A stretch of DNA of 6,210 nt from Pseudomonadota bacterium (GTDB lineage Bacteria > Bdellovibrionota > Bacteriovoracia > Bacteriovoracales > Bacteriovoracaceae): contig JAJTIF010000126.1 of assembly GCA_021299675.1 (NCBI GenBank), positions 1 to 6,210 of the forward strand. The letters are read 5' to 3'. The notes beneath the pieces were generated by a model that was not told the DNA's origin, made no database searches, and saw nothing but the letters and a program-made list of their open reading frames with translations. Shown here in pieces: positions 1 to 6,142 of the stretch. Numbering within the stretch: the first letter of the stretch is position 1; each line of letters begins with the position of its first letter. The position numbers and the translations under genes were made by a program.

Positions 1-67
1 TCAAAGGATCCGCTTGAAATCCGTTGGCCCATAAAGATGAGAGGAGGGTTAGGCAAATCAGCATCAT
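1..67 (-). CDS. 5' end of an exported-protein gene, coupled to the upstream protease-like gene (partial)
   Basis: On the minus strand an ATG at 67-65 overlaps the TGA stop (66-64) of the preceding gene as ATGA. The frame stays open for all 22 codons to the window edge. It begins MMLICLTLLSSLWA, a run of hydrophobic residues ending in a small residue, followed by polar N-G-F-Q-A-D. This looks like a Sec signal peptide cleaved near residue 14 (after L-W-A), although the n-region lacks the usual Lys or Arg. A second ATG directly follows the first. The only upstream Shine-Dalgarno-like stretch is a weak GGGG about 8 bases away, so translation probably depends on ribosomes finishing the upstream gene. 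The product is unknown because only the leader is visible. The main doubt is that 22 open codons can occur by chance; the ATGA overlap and hydrophobic leader argue against that. Confidence 0.6.
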   Translation of the reverse strand, partial: MMLICLTLLSSLWANGFQADPL

Positions 68-2553
68 GGTTTTAGCCCCAAGAATTCTTTCCCGTTCGCA
101 CAGTGCTCAGGTCGGTCAGCACAGTTGTTGGTTTGTTCTTTGTTGCGATAGGCCCAGACGGCGCACTCATTATATTTTGTGGCTTTTGAAGCACACGCTC
201 CACCGACGATCCTCTCATAGTGGCTGGGGTGGAGAAGGCTTGGGATGCGTGCTTTCTGGACAAATCTAAATCCATCCTCATTCCACTCAGTAGAAGCAGC
301 GAGGCGCTCTCCCGACTCAACAGCTTTTGAGTTTGATCCACTAGGGCAATTCAAAAGTGCTGCTTGATCGATTTTTGTAATTTGTTCAGCGATCTCTTTG
401 AGGTTCTTTTGGCATTCCTCGTTTTCCGAGGCGGGACAGCGGCATTTGAACTGTGAGTTTGAAACCCGCGGCCATGGGTAGTCCGTTACATTGTGTGCTC
501 TGAAATTTAATGTGCTCTCACTCTGCTGGGTGATCACTACCGTTTGCTTCTGGGGGAGTGTGCTCCAAGTAAGGTCGGGGAGATCCTGGTACTCGCAGTA
601 CTCATTTCTCAGGCGATAGTCGATGAGGGTGTAGACCGAAGGCTGCAAGTAAAAGCGCTTGAGCTCTTCGTCTGATGATTTTTGTACCCTCTCGCAGATG
701 GTTCCTGGGCGACACTCACAGGTATGAGTCTTGCTCATACCAAGACCATAGGCCTGGTGTTGGTTACTCATAATGGAAGTTTCTTGCGCCACGGCCCGGC
801 ATGTATAGCCATCCATGTTGCCGTCGTATTCGTCGCACAATCCAAGCAGGTGAAGGACCTCGTGGGCGATTGTGGCACAATCGATGTCGGCTTTGTAGGA
901 CCTAGAGTGTGAGCGAGAGCCTGGGGCTTGAATCGCGACCTGGTTCACGCCTGGTCTCTCGCTAGCAGGGCGTTTGAGCGTTTCAGCAGGAGTGAGAATG
1001 GTGAAGTCGAGTTTGTTCCCGTCGGGTCCCTTCATGAAGGGACTCGCTTCTTGCATGCAGGTTTTAATCCGCGAGTGCATTTCATCTTTGCTCACTACGT
1101 GAGCGTCAGCAGTGACATCGACGTTCACTACCACTTCGTGATCACCGTTGGCTTTTTTCTTGAGGACATAATCGCCACTTAGTCCGGAAGGGACGCCATC
1201 GCGGTAGTTTACTGGCTTGGTTTCACCGGGCTTAAGTTCCAGACACGCGAGACTTTTTCTGTGGTCTGCAAGAATATGGGCCAGGGTCTTTTCAGGGTTG
1301 GCTTGCTCGATCGTGCAGCTTAGCCCGCCTCTTTCCTCCAGGAACTCCTCACCTCGCGAGCCGAAATTGAGTTTCCAGAGTGCTCGCAGATTTGACTCCA
1401 TCAGCTCTTTTCTTCTGAGTCCATGAACACAGGCTTGCGTCCAGTCTTTCTCACACTTCTGTGCAAAGTCTTTTTGAAGTTCAGGACGGTAGCTCATGGT
1501 CACGCTTAAACTTTGCAGTGTCTGGGCCACGCACTCCGCGTTTGCCACTTGCGAGAACAGTTCCATGTTCTTGGCCATAGCTTCTGGAAAATTGGTCGCG
1601 GCATGATAACTATTGCCAGACTTAAACTGCAGGTTCATGAAGTTACAGTCAAAAGGAGTGGCTTCTAGTAGTTCTTTAAACTGTTGAATCGCTTCTTTCT
1701 CATCGAGAGGGGCGTTGAGCGCAATCAAGCTCGAATCACGAAAATTCTTTAGACTTTCGATCTGGCGCTTGGCGCTCGCATCGATCGTCGCCTCTGCTTG
1801 GGCCAGGGTTTCACGGATGTGGGTGCAGAGCGGGGAAGTCCCATCACACAACTCTTTTTGAAGGCCCAGGCGATACTCTTTGAATTTTTGCTGATAGCTC
1901 TCAAGCTGCGGCTGCGTAAGATACCCGGTCCTCTGAGACAAAAAATCAAAAACTTCTTTTGAGTAGAGCTCACTTTCTTCAAGCTCTTGGGCACGACGAA
2001 ATTTTTGAAGGACGCTGTTTACCTGATCAGCCTCAAGTCCCCGGGCCTCGAGGGGGAGCGCTCGTGGAAGTCTTGATTGAGATTGAGCTTTCAAAAGATA
2101 GGGTGAGTTCTCGATTCGACTCTCGGCACTTTGCATGAGCGAGGTCCGATCTGCCTGACAGATGCTGGCACTTCTTTCTGCCTGACACGCCGTCGATTCT
2201 TTTTTGGTATCAATCGCAATCACTAAGGATCTTTTAAAAGTCTCAAGGCAGTCGGAGTAGTCCACGGTCATAGGGGATGAACCGGTAATGGTAGTGAGGA
2301 CGTTATTGAGCGAGAGAGGATTAACCTTTAGAATGTCTGGTTTGAGCTCGGTCGTAAGCACGCCATTGCGTTCTACGAAACGAACTCTGACCTCTGCACT
2401 CTCTCTGAGTTGTTTAAGTTGAGGGTATTTATGCTGAGGACAGTTCCAGCGGACTTTGATGTCGGTCGGTTTTGATTGACCAAGGAGGCTTCCCAACGAT
2501 TGAGCCCTGGCTCCCGTTATGAGGAAGATCCCTATAAAAAAAATTTTAATCAA
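64..2553 (-). CDS. exported cysteine-rich metzincin-like zinc metalloprotease, 829 aa
   Basis: I do not recognise a named family for the whole protein. Residues 1-17 (MIKIFFIGIFLITGARA) form a Sec signal peptide with an ARA cleavage site before Gln18 and no lipobox, so the mature protein should be periplasmic or secreted. Residues 120-300 are Glu/Lys/Gln-rich and look mostly helical. The likely catalytic region is about 470-660. It has a strand-like HEVVVNVDV (472-480), then HEVLHLLGLCDEY (564-576), which fits HExxHxxGxxD with His564, His568 and Asp574 as presumed zinc ligands and Glu565 as catalytic base. SIM at 593-595 could be the metzincin Met-turn. There are 28 cysteines, all in the mature part, including CxC pairs at 612/614 and 704/706; the even number suits disulfide bonding outside the cytoplasm. 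The start is TTG (2553-2551), chosen because AGGGAG lies 6 bases upstream and the next Met (residue 95) would lose the signal peptide. Substrate is unknown. Export is well supported; protease activity is inferred from the motif alone. Confidence 0.85.
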   Translation of the reverse strand: MIKIFFIGIFLITGARAQSLGSLLGQSKPTDIKVRWNCPQHKYPQLKQLRESAEVRVRFVERNGVLTTELKPDILKVNPLSLNNVLTTITGSSPMTVDYSDCLETFKRSLVIAIDTKKESTACQAERSASICQADRTSLMQSAESRIENSPYLLKAQSQSRLPRALPLEARGLEADQVNSVLQKFRRAQELEESELYSKEVFDFLSQRTGYLTQPQLESYQQKFKEYRLGLQKELCDGTSPLCTHIRETLAQAEATIDASAKRQIESLKNFRDSSLIALNAPLDEKEAIQQFKELLEATPFDCNFMNLQFKSGNSYHAATNFPEAMAKNMELFSQVANAECVAQTLQSLSVTMSYRPELQKDFAQKCEKDWTQACVHGLRRKELMESNLRALWKLNFGSRGEEFLEERGGLSCTIEQANPEKTLAHILADHRKSLACLELKPGETKPVNYRDGVPSGLSGDYVLKKKANGDHEVVVNVDVTADAHVVSKDEMHSRIKTCMQEASPFMKGPDGNKLDFTILTPAETLKRPASERPGVNQVAIQAPGSRSHSRSYKADIDCATIAHEVLHLLGLCDEYDGNMDGYTCRAVAQETSIMSNQHQAYGLGMSKTHTCECRPGTICERVQKSSDEELKRFYLQPSVYTLIDYRLRNEYCEYQDLPDLTWSTLPQKQTVVITQQSESTLNFRAHNVTDYPWPRVSNSQFKCRCPASENEECQKNLKEIAEQITKIDQAALLNCPSGSNSKAVESGERLAASTEWNEDGFRFVQKARIPSLLHPSHYERIVGGACASKATKYNECAVWAYRNKEQTNNCADRPEHCANGKEFLGLKP

Positions 2554-2559
2554 ACTCTG

Positions 2560-2565
2560 CTCCCT
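2560..2565 (-). promoter_or_regulatory. ribosome binding site of the protease-like gene (decides a TTG start)
   Basis: On the minus strand AGGGAG is followed by 6 bases (CAGAGT) and then TTG. The strength and spacing of this site support the uncommon TTG start, which is also needed to include the signal peptide. Confidence 0.75.
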
Positions 2566-2583
2566 ACTTATAAACCCTTTTAA

Positions 2584-2612
2584 ATTTTAACCCCCTATAG
2601 CCTTTAGTTCTA
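2584..2612 (-). promoter_or_regulatory. candidate promoter of the protease-like gene
   Basis: On the minus strand TAAAAT (2589-2584, five of six matches to TATAAT) is preceded, after 17 bases, by TAGAAC (2612-2607, three of six matches to TTGACA). This would start transcription roughly 24 bases before the TTG codon. A second TATAAG at 2572-2567 lies too close to the Shine-Dalgarno sequence to give a normal leader. The region is AT-rich, so chance matches are likely, and the -35 is poor. Confidence 0.25.
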
Positions 2613-2616
2613 AGGC
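2600..2616. repeat. near-palindrome GCCTTTAGTTCTAAGGC
   Basis: GCCTT(T)A and TAAGGC can pair over 6 base pairs with one bulged T and a 4-base GTTC loop. It overlaps the candidate -35 region of the minus-strand gene, where an operator could sit. No T-tract follows on the plus strand, so it does not look like a terminator. The functional meaning is unknown. Confidence 0.25.
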
Positions 2617-2707
2617 AAGAAAATGATGCCGATCTAAATAAGTCGGTCTTTTGGAAGGGGTATTTGTAAAAAATTCAGGGTTTATGGCGCCTCATGCTGT
2701 GATGCGG

Positions 2708-2713
2708 TATATT
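2708..2713 (+). promoter_or_regulatory. candidate -10 element for the carD-gltX-cysS operon
   Basis: TATATT matches TATAAT at five of six positions and would place the transcription start near 2720, about 28 bases before the carD ATG. At 16-18 base spacing I find no convincing -35 (the 17-base position reads TGGCGC), and there is no TGn extension. The call therefore rests on one hexamer and its sensible distance. Confidence 0.3.
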
Positions 2714-2735
2714 CCCAGAGACTGTGTCTTTTTTT

Positions 2736-2740
2736 GGGAG
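2736..2740 (+). promoter_or_regulatory. ribosome binding site of carD (sets start at 2748)
   Basis: GGGAG is followed by 7 bases and ATG at 2748-2750. An in-frame GTG at 2724 would give 8 more residues, but it lies upstream of this site. CarD proteins typically start directly at the M-F-x-x-G-D sequence, so 2748 is the better start. Confidence 0.8.
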
Positions 2741-2747
2741 TCAAATT

Positions 2748-3221
2748 ATGTTTAATCTGGGTGATCATGTGGTTTGTCCGGGCCATGGGGTGGGGCAGAT
2801 TCTCAGTATTGAGACCAAAGATATGGGTGATGCTCAAAAGAGTTTCTATATCATCAAAGTCATCACCAATGGGATGAAGGTCATGATTCCCGTTGATAGC
2901 AATGAAAGTGTGCGCAACCTTGTTTCCGTTGATGAAATCACTAATGTTTTCAGTCTCTTACAAGATCATAATGTCAAAGTCGACAACTCCACCTGGAACC
3001 GTCGTCATCGTGAGTACACCCTGAAAGTGAAGACCGGATCTCTGCTTGAGATTGCGGACGTGCTTCGCCAGTTGCTGCTCTTAAAAATGAGTAAGAAGCT
3101 CTCCTTTGGTGAGCGCAAAATGCTCGATCAATGTAAGGAGCTCCTGGTTAAAGAAATCGCTCTTTCCTCAGGCTCACCTGAGCCAGAAATTTCCAACAAA
3201 ATTGACTCTTTATACAGCTAG
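2748..3221 (+). CDS. carD: CarD/CdnL family RNA polymerase-binding transcription regulator, 157 aa
   Basis: Family members bind the beta subunit of RNA polymerase through an N-terminal Tudor-like domain and stabilise the open promoter complex through a C-terminal helical domain that touches the upstream edge of the bubble; they often act at rRNA and other housekeeping promoters. Here the RNA polymerase-interacting domain is about residues 1-65, starting MFNLGDHVVCPGHGVGQI, the family's characteristic opening. The C-terminal domain is about 75-140. It includes Trp83, at the position of the conserved tryptophan that contacts DNA, followed by basic N-R-R-H-R, and the LSFGERKML stretch at 118-126. 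There is no AT-hook or HMGA tail, so it is the short CdnL type, not the long Myxococcus CarD type. The last 18 or so residues look disordered. It is the first gene of the operon, 37 bases before gltX. Confidence 0.93.
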   Translation: MFNLGDHVVCPGHGVGQILSIETKDMGDAQKSFYIIKVITNGMKVMIPVDSNESVRNLVSVDEITNVFSLLQDHNVKVDNSTWNRRHREYTLKVKTGSLLEIADVLRQLLLLKMSKKLSFGERKMLDQCKELLVKEIALSSGSPEPEISNKIDSLYS

Positions 3222-3236
3222 AAGCTTAGGGTAGTC

Positions 3237-3255
3237 TGTCTCCTCAACGGAGATA
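3237..3255 (+). promoter_or_regulatory. hairpin covering the gltX ribosome binding site
   Basis: TCTCC at 3239-3243 pairs with GGAGA at 3249-3253 around a TCAAC loop. A G-U and a T-A pair extend this to 7 base pairs (3237-3255). GGAG at 3249-3252 is the Shine-Dalgarno sequence, 6 bases before the gltX ATG, so this fold would hide it. No T-run follows, so it is not an intrinsic terminator. The Shine-Dalgarno call is firm; a regulatory role of the fold is inferred. Confidence 0.45.
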
Positions 3256-3258
3256 AAT

Positions 3259-4701
3259 ATGACTGTTCGCGTACGCTTTGCCCCATCCCCAACTGGCTAC
3301 CTCCACATCGGCGGTGCTCGCACGGCCCTCTACAATTGGCTTTTTGCCAAGGCCCGAGGCGGAACTTTTATCCTAAGAATCGAAGACACTGACCTTGAGC
3401 GCTCCAAGAGAGAGTACGAAGCTCTCCAGATTGAAGACCTCAAATGGCTTGGCATTACTTACGACGAAGGGCCTGATAAGCCCAATCCGAAGTATGCCCC
3501 TTACCGCCAAATGGAGCGTCTTGATATCTACGCCCGCTTTGCTCAAGAGCTGATTGAGAAAGACCTCGCCTTTTATGATTTCTGCACCGACGAAGAGCTC
3601 GAAGTGATGCGGACCAAAGCAGAGGCTGAGGGCAGAGACCCTCACTATGAAGGCAAGTGGCGTGAGCCCCAGCATCGGGCCGAGGCCCTGGCTCGCATCA
3701 AGGCCGGAGAAAAAGCAGCGATCCGCTTCAGAGTGCCAGCCAAGAGTTATACTCTGCAAGACCAAGTGAAGGGTGAAGTGGTTTATCCCGTAGGGATGGT
3801 GGGTGACTTCGTCATCATGCGTGCCAATGGTATTCCTGTTTATAACTACTGCTGTGTGGTGGACGACGTGACGATGGACATTACTCATGTCATCCGCGGA
3901 GAAGACCATCTCTCAAACACTGTCCGTCAGCTCATGATCTATGAGGCGCTCGGGAAAAAACCACCCATCTTTGCCCACGTCTCTCTCTTGATTGGAAGTG
4001 ATCGTCAGAAACTTTCCAAGCGCCACGGGGCAACTTCAGTGCATCTGTATAAAGACGAAAACTATTTCCCCGAAGCTTTGTGTAACTACCTCACGCTCTT
4101 AGGGTGGTCGCACCCAGAGGAGAAAGACATTTTTACGAAGGAAGAAATTTCCTCGATCTTTGATACCGATCGTTTTTCAAATCACTCGGCGATCTACGAC
4201 CTGGTGAAGCTCAAGTGGGTGAATGGTCAGCATCTGAGAAAGTTCACCAACGCAGAGCTGGTTGGGATGCTCAAGAGCATGATCCCCAAAGACCATGCTT
4301 TCCATCAACAGAGTGCGGAGTGGATGGATAAGTGTGTGGAGCTCCTCAAACAAAAAGTCGATTTCCTCTCTGAAATGCAGCCCATGATGGATCAACTTAT
4401 TTTTGGAGATGGCCTGGAGCTGGATGATGAACTCAAAGATATCCTGAGTTGGGAGACGACTCCTAAAATTATCAGCTACATCTCGGGTGAGTTGGCGAAA
4501 GTGTCTGAGTCGACAGTCTCGGAGACTCAACTCAATACTTGGTCTGACTTTGTAAAAAAAGACCTGGGCATCAAAGGTAAGCCTCTTTTTATGGGCCTGC
4601 GAGCAGCGCTCACGGGACGCGGGCACGGGCCAGATTTAAAATTCCTCATCCCACTTACGCCTGTTGCCGTTATTAAAAAAAGAATCTCTCAGCTAGGATA
4701 A
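3259..4701 (+). CDS. gltX: glutamate-tRNA ligase (glutamyl-tRNA synthetase), 480 aa
   Basis: This cytoplasmic enzyme activates glutamate with ATP and transfers it to tRNA-Glu. The class I Rossmann catalytic domain opens with FAPSPTGYLHIGGARTALYN, where HIGG (16-19) is the HIGH signature. The family sequence RIEDTD follows at 40-45, GEDHLSNTVRQ at 214-224, and KLSKR (251-255) is the KMSKS loop. The anticodon-binding helical domain is about 330-480. The length is normal. The zinc-binding cysteines of the E. coli enzyme's insertion are not kept: only Cys109 remains, and Trp134 stands near where the later cysteine would be; zinc-free versions are common in bacteria. Whether it also charges tRNA-Gln (non-discriminating) cannot be told here. 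GGAG with 6-base spacing supports the ATG. It lies between carD and cysS in one operon. Confidence 0.97.
   Translation: MTVRVRFAPSPTGYLHIGGARTALYNWLFAKARGGTFILRIEDTDLERSKREYEALQIEDLKWLGITYDEGPDKPNPKYAPYRQMERLDIYARFAQELIEKDLAFYDFCTDEELEVMRTKAEAEGRDPHYEGKWREPQHRAEALARIKAGEKAAIRFRVPAKSYTLQDQVKGEVVYPVGMVGDFVIMRANGIPVYNYCCVVDDVTMDITHVIRGEDHLSNTVRQLMIYEALGKKPPIFAHVSLLIGSDRQKLSKRHGATSVHLYKDENYFPEALCNYLTLLGWSHPEEKDIFTKEEISSIFDTDRFSNHSAIYDLVKLKWVNGQHLRKFTNAELVGMLKSMIPKDHAFHQQSAEWMDKCVELLKQKVDFLSEMQPMMDQLIFGDGLELDDELKDILSWETTPKIISYISGELAKVSESTVSETQLNTWSDFVKKDLGIKGKPLFMGLRAALTGRGHGPDLKFLIPLTPVAVIKKRISQLG
4695..4698 (+). promoter_or_regulatory. ribosome binding site of cysS inside the end of gltX
   Basis: AGGA lies in the last sense codons of gltX, directly before its TAA stop, and 7 bases before the cysS ATG at 4706. 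Only 4 bases separate the stop from the start, so re-initiation by the same ribosomes is likely. Confidence 0.7.
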
Positions 4702-4705
4702 AACC

Positions 4706-6142
4706 ATGGAACTCAAGATTCACAACAACCTGACTCGTAAAAAAGAAAGCTTCTCACCCATCGAAGATGGAAAAGTGAAATTCTATTCTTGCGGTCCCAC
4801 GACCTATGATTTTCTTCATGTGGGCAATGCCCGTGCGCTGGTGGTCGGGGATCTTTTTCACCGTGTGTTCAAGGCCCTGGGCTACCAAGTAACTTTCGTT
4901 AGAAACTACACGGACGTGGATGATAAAATTATTCAACGGGCCCAGGAGTTGAAGGTGGACCCCCTGGATCACGCGCAACGTTTTGTGGATGAGTGTCGCA
5001 AGGATATGGACTCTCTGGGTATGCTGCCAGCAACGCACACACCCAAAGTTTCTGAGACCATGCCTGAGATCATCAAAATGATCGAGGACATCATCAGTAA
5101 CGGTGCTGGTTACGTGGTGGAGGGAGAAGTCTTTTTCCATGTGGAGAAAGCTGATCATTACGGCAAACTCTCAAAGAAAGACCTGGAAGGGCTTCAGCAC
5201 GGTCAGCGTGTTGAAGTAGATTCACGCAAAAAACATCCAGCGGATTTTGTGCTCTGGAAGCCGGCCAAGGTGGGTGAGCCTTTCTGGGAATCTCCCTGGG
5301 GCAAGGGGCGTCCGGGCTGGCACATTGAGTGTTCAGCCATGGCGAAGAAGTTCTTGGGAGAGACCCTTGATCTTCACCATGGGGGAGTGGATCTGATGTT
5401 TCCTCACCATGAAAATGAGATCGCTCAGTCGGAAGCCGCTAACAAGAAAACCTTTTGCAATTGCTGGGCCCATAACGAATTTTTAAATTTCGGCTCAGAG
5501 AAGATGTCTAAGAGCCTTGGTAACGTGGTGACCATTCGAAAGTTCATCGAGAAGTACTCAGGGCAGGTGTTGCGCCAGCTCCTGATCTCTGTCCACTACC
5601 GCGCACGCATCGATTGGACAGATGAAGCCATCGAGAGAGCGATTCAAGATGTGACTCGAATTCACCAGTTTGCTCTTGAGATCAAAACTCTCAAGACGAA
5701 CCCGGATGTGAAGGTGGACCCCGACGTCGAGTCGATCTGCAAGAAGTTCATTGAAGAGTTCAACAATGAACTTAAGAGTGATTTCAACTCCGCTGGGGCA
5801 CTAGGTGTGTTCTTTGCATTTATCCGCGATGCCCGTAGGGATCTTTTTATTAAAGACCTCTCGATCGGATCAGTGGCCTTCATTCAGTCTGCTGTCGATC
5901 ACGCGAACCTTGCTCTCGGGCATGTTCATAAAGACCCCCAATCTATGCTGGATCTCCTGCAAAACCTCAAAGGCTCCGGTGACGTCGATGAAGCCTGGAT
6001 TCAAGATTTGATTGAGCAGCGCCGCGAGGCTAAGAGCTCCAAGAATTGGGCCAGGGCCGATGAGATCCGGGATGAGCTGAAGGCGAAAAACATTGCGCTA
6101 GTGGATAATAAAGACGGCACCGTCGGCTGGAAGATGCTTTAG
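4706..6142 (+). CDS. cysS: cysteine-tRNA ligase (cysteinyl-tRNA synthetase), 478 aa
   Basis: This cytoplasmic class I synthetase attaches cysteine to tRNA-Cys. Motifs in order: SCGPTTYD with Cys29, the HIGH-type HVGN at 38-41, RNYTDVDDKI at 66-75, PGWHIECSAM at 203-212, FPHHENEIAQSE at 232-243, and KMSKS at 266-270. The four zinc ligands that give selectivity for the cysteine thiolate are all present (Cys29, Cys209, His234, Glu238), close to E. coli numbering. The C-terminal part from about 310 holds the helical bundle and anticodon-binding region, ending with the R-A-D-E-I-R-D-E-L helix and a D-G-T-x-W-like tail (470-475) usual for the family. The length is complete (E. coli 461 aa). It follows gltX by 4 bases and is the last visible gene of the operon; no clear intrinsic terminator follows. 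Confidence 0.97.
   Translation: MELKIHNNLTRKKESFSPIEDGKVKFYSCGPTTYDFLHVGNARALVVGDLFHRVFKALGYQVTFVRNYTDVDDKIIQRAQELKVDPLDHAQRFVDECRKDMDSLGMLPATHTPKVSETMPEIIKMIEDIISNGAGYVVEGEVFFHVEKADHYGKLSKKDLEGLQHGQRVEVDSRKKHPADFVLWKPAKVGEPFWESPWGKGRPGWHIECSAMAKKFLGETLDLHHGGVDLMFPHHENEIAQSEAANKKTFCNCWAHNEFLNFGSEKMSKSLGNVVTIRKFIEKYSGQVLRQLLISVHYRARIDWTDEAIERAIQDVTRIHQFALEIKTLKTNPDVKVDPDVESICKKFIEEFNNELKSDFNSAGALGVFFAFIRDARRDLFIKDLSIGSVAFIQSAVDHANLALGHVHKDPQSMLDLLQNLKGSGDVDEAWIQDLIEQRREAKSSKNWARADEIRDELKAKNIALVDNKDGTVGWKML

Larger units (their letters stand above)
2570..2685. repeat. 9-base inverted repeat flanking the divergent promoter region
   Basis: ATAAACCCT at 2570-2578 is the exact reverse complement of AGGGTTTAT at 2677-2685, with 98 bases between them. 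Read in the direction of its own gene, each copy is AGGGTTTAT, so both diverging genes carry the element in the same orientation. One copy lies just upstream of the protease-like gene's Shine-Dalgarno sequence; the other lies about 22 bases before the carD candidate -10. It could be a shared operator or promoter element, but a chance match in AT-rich sequence is possible. Confidence 0.35.

Noticed and set aside
24..269. 81-codon plus-strand open frame across the end of the protease-like gene
   Set aside because: Its Arg/His/Trp/Ser-rich composition and position opposite a real gene mark it as a shadow.
2685..2700. Sigma-54-like TGGC...GC promoter before carD
   Set aside because: The GG and GC dinucleotides are two bases too close for a -24/-12 promoter.
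2724..2747. Upstream GTG start for carD
   Set aside because: It precedes the Shine-Dalgarno sequence at 2736-2740 and would add 8 residues foreign to the family's N-terminus.
3373..3909. 178-codon open frame antisense to gltX
   Set aside because: It lies wholly inside a certain gltX gene, has no recognisable motif, and is His/Val-rich as expected of a reverse-strand shadow.
4177..4626. 149-codon open frame antisense to gltX
   Set aside because: It is a shadow of the gltX C-terminal domain with no domain or signal of its own.
4754..5158. 134-codon open frame antisense to cysS
   Set aside because: It covers the conserved catalytic region of cysS; the real frame explains the sequence.
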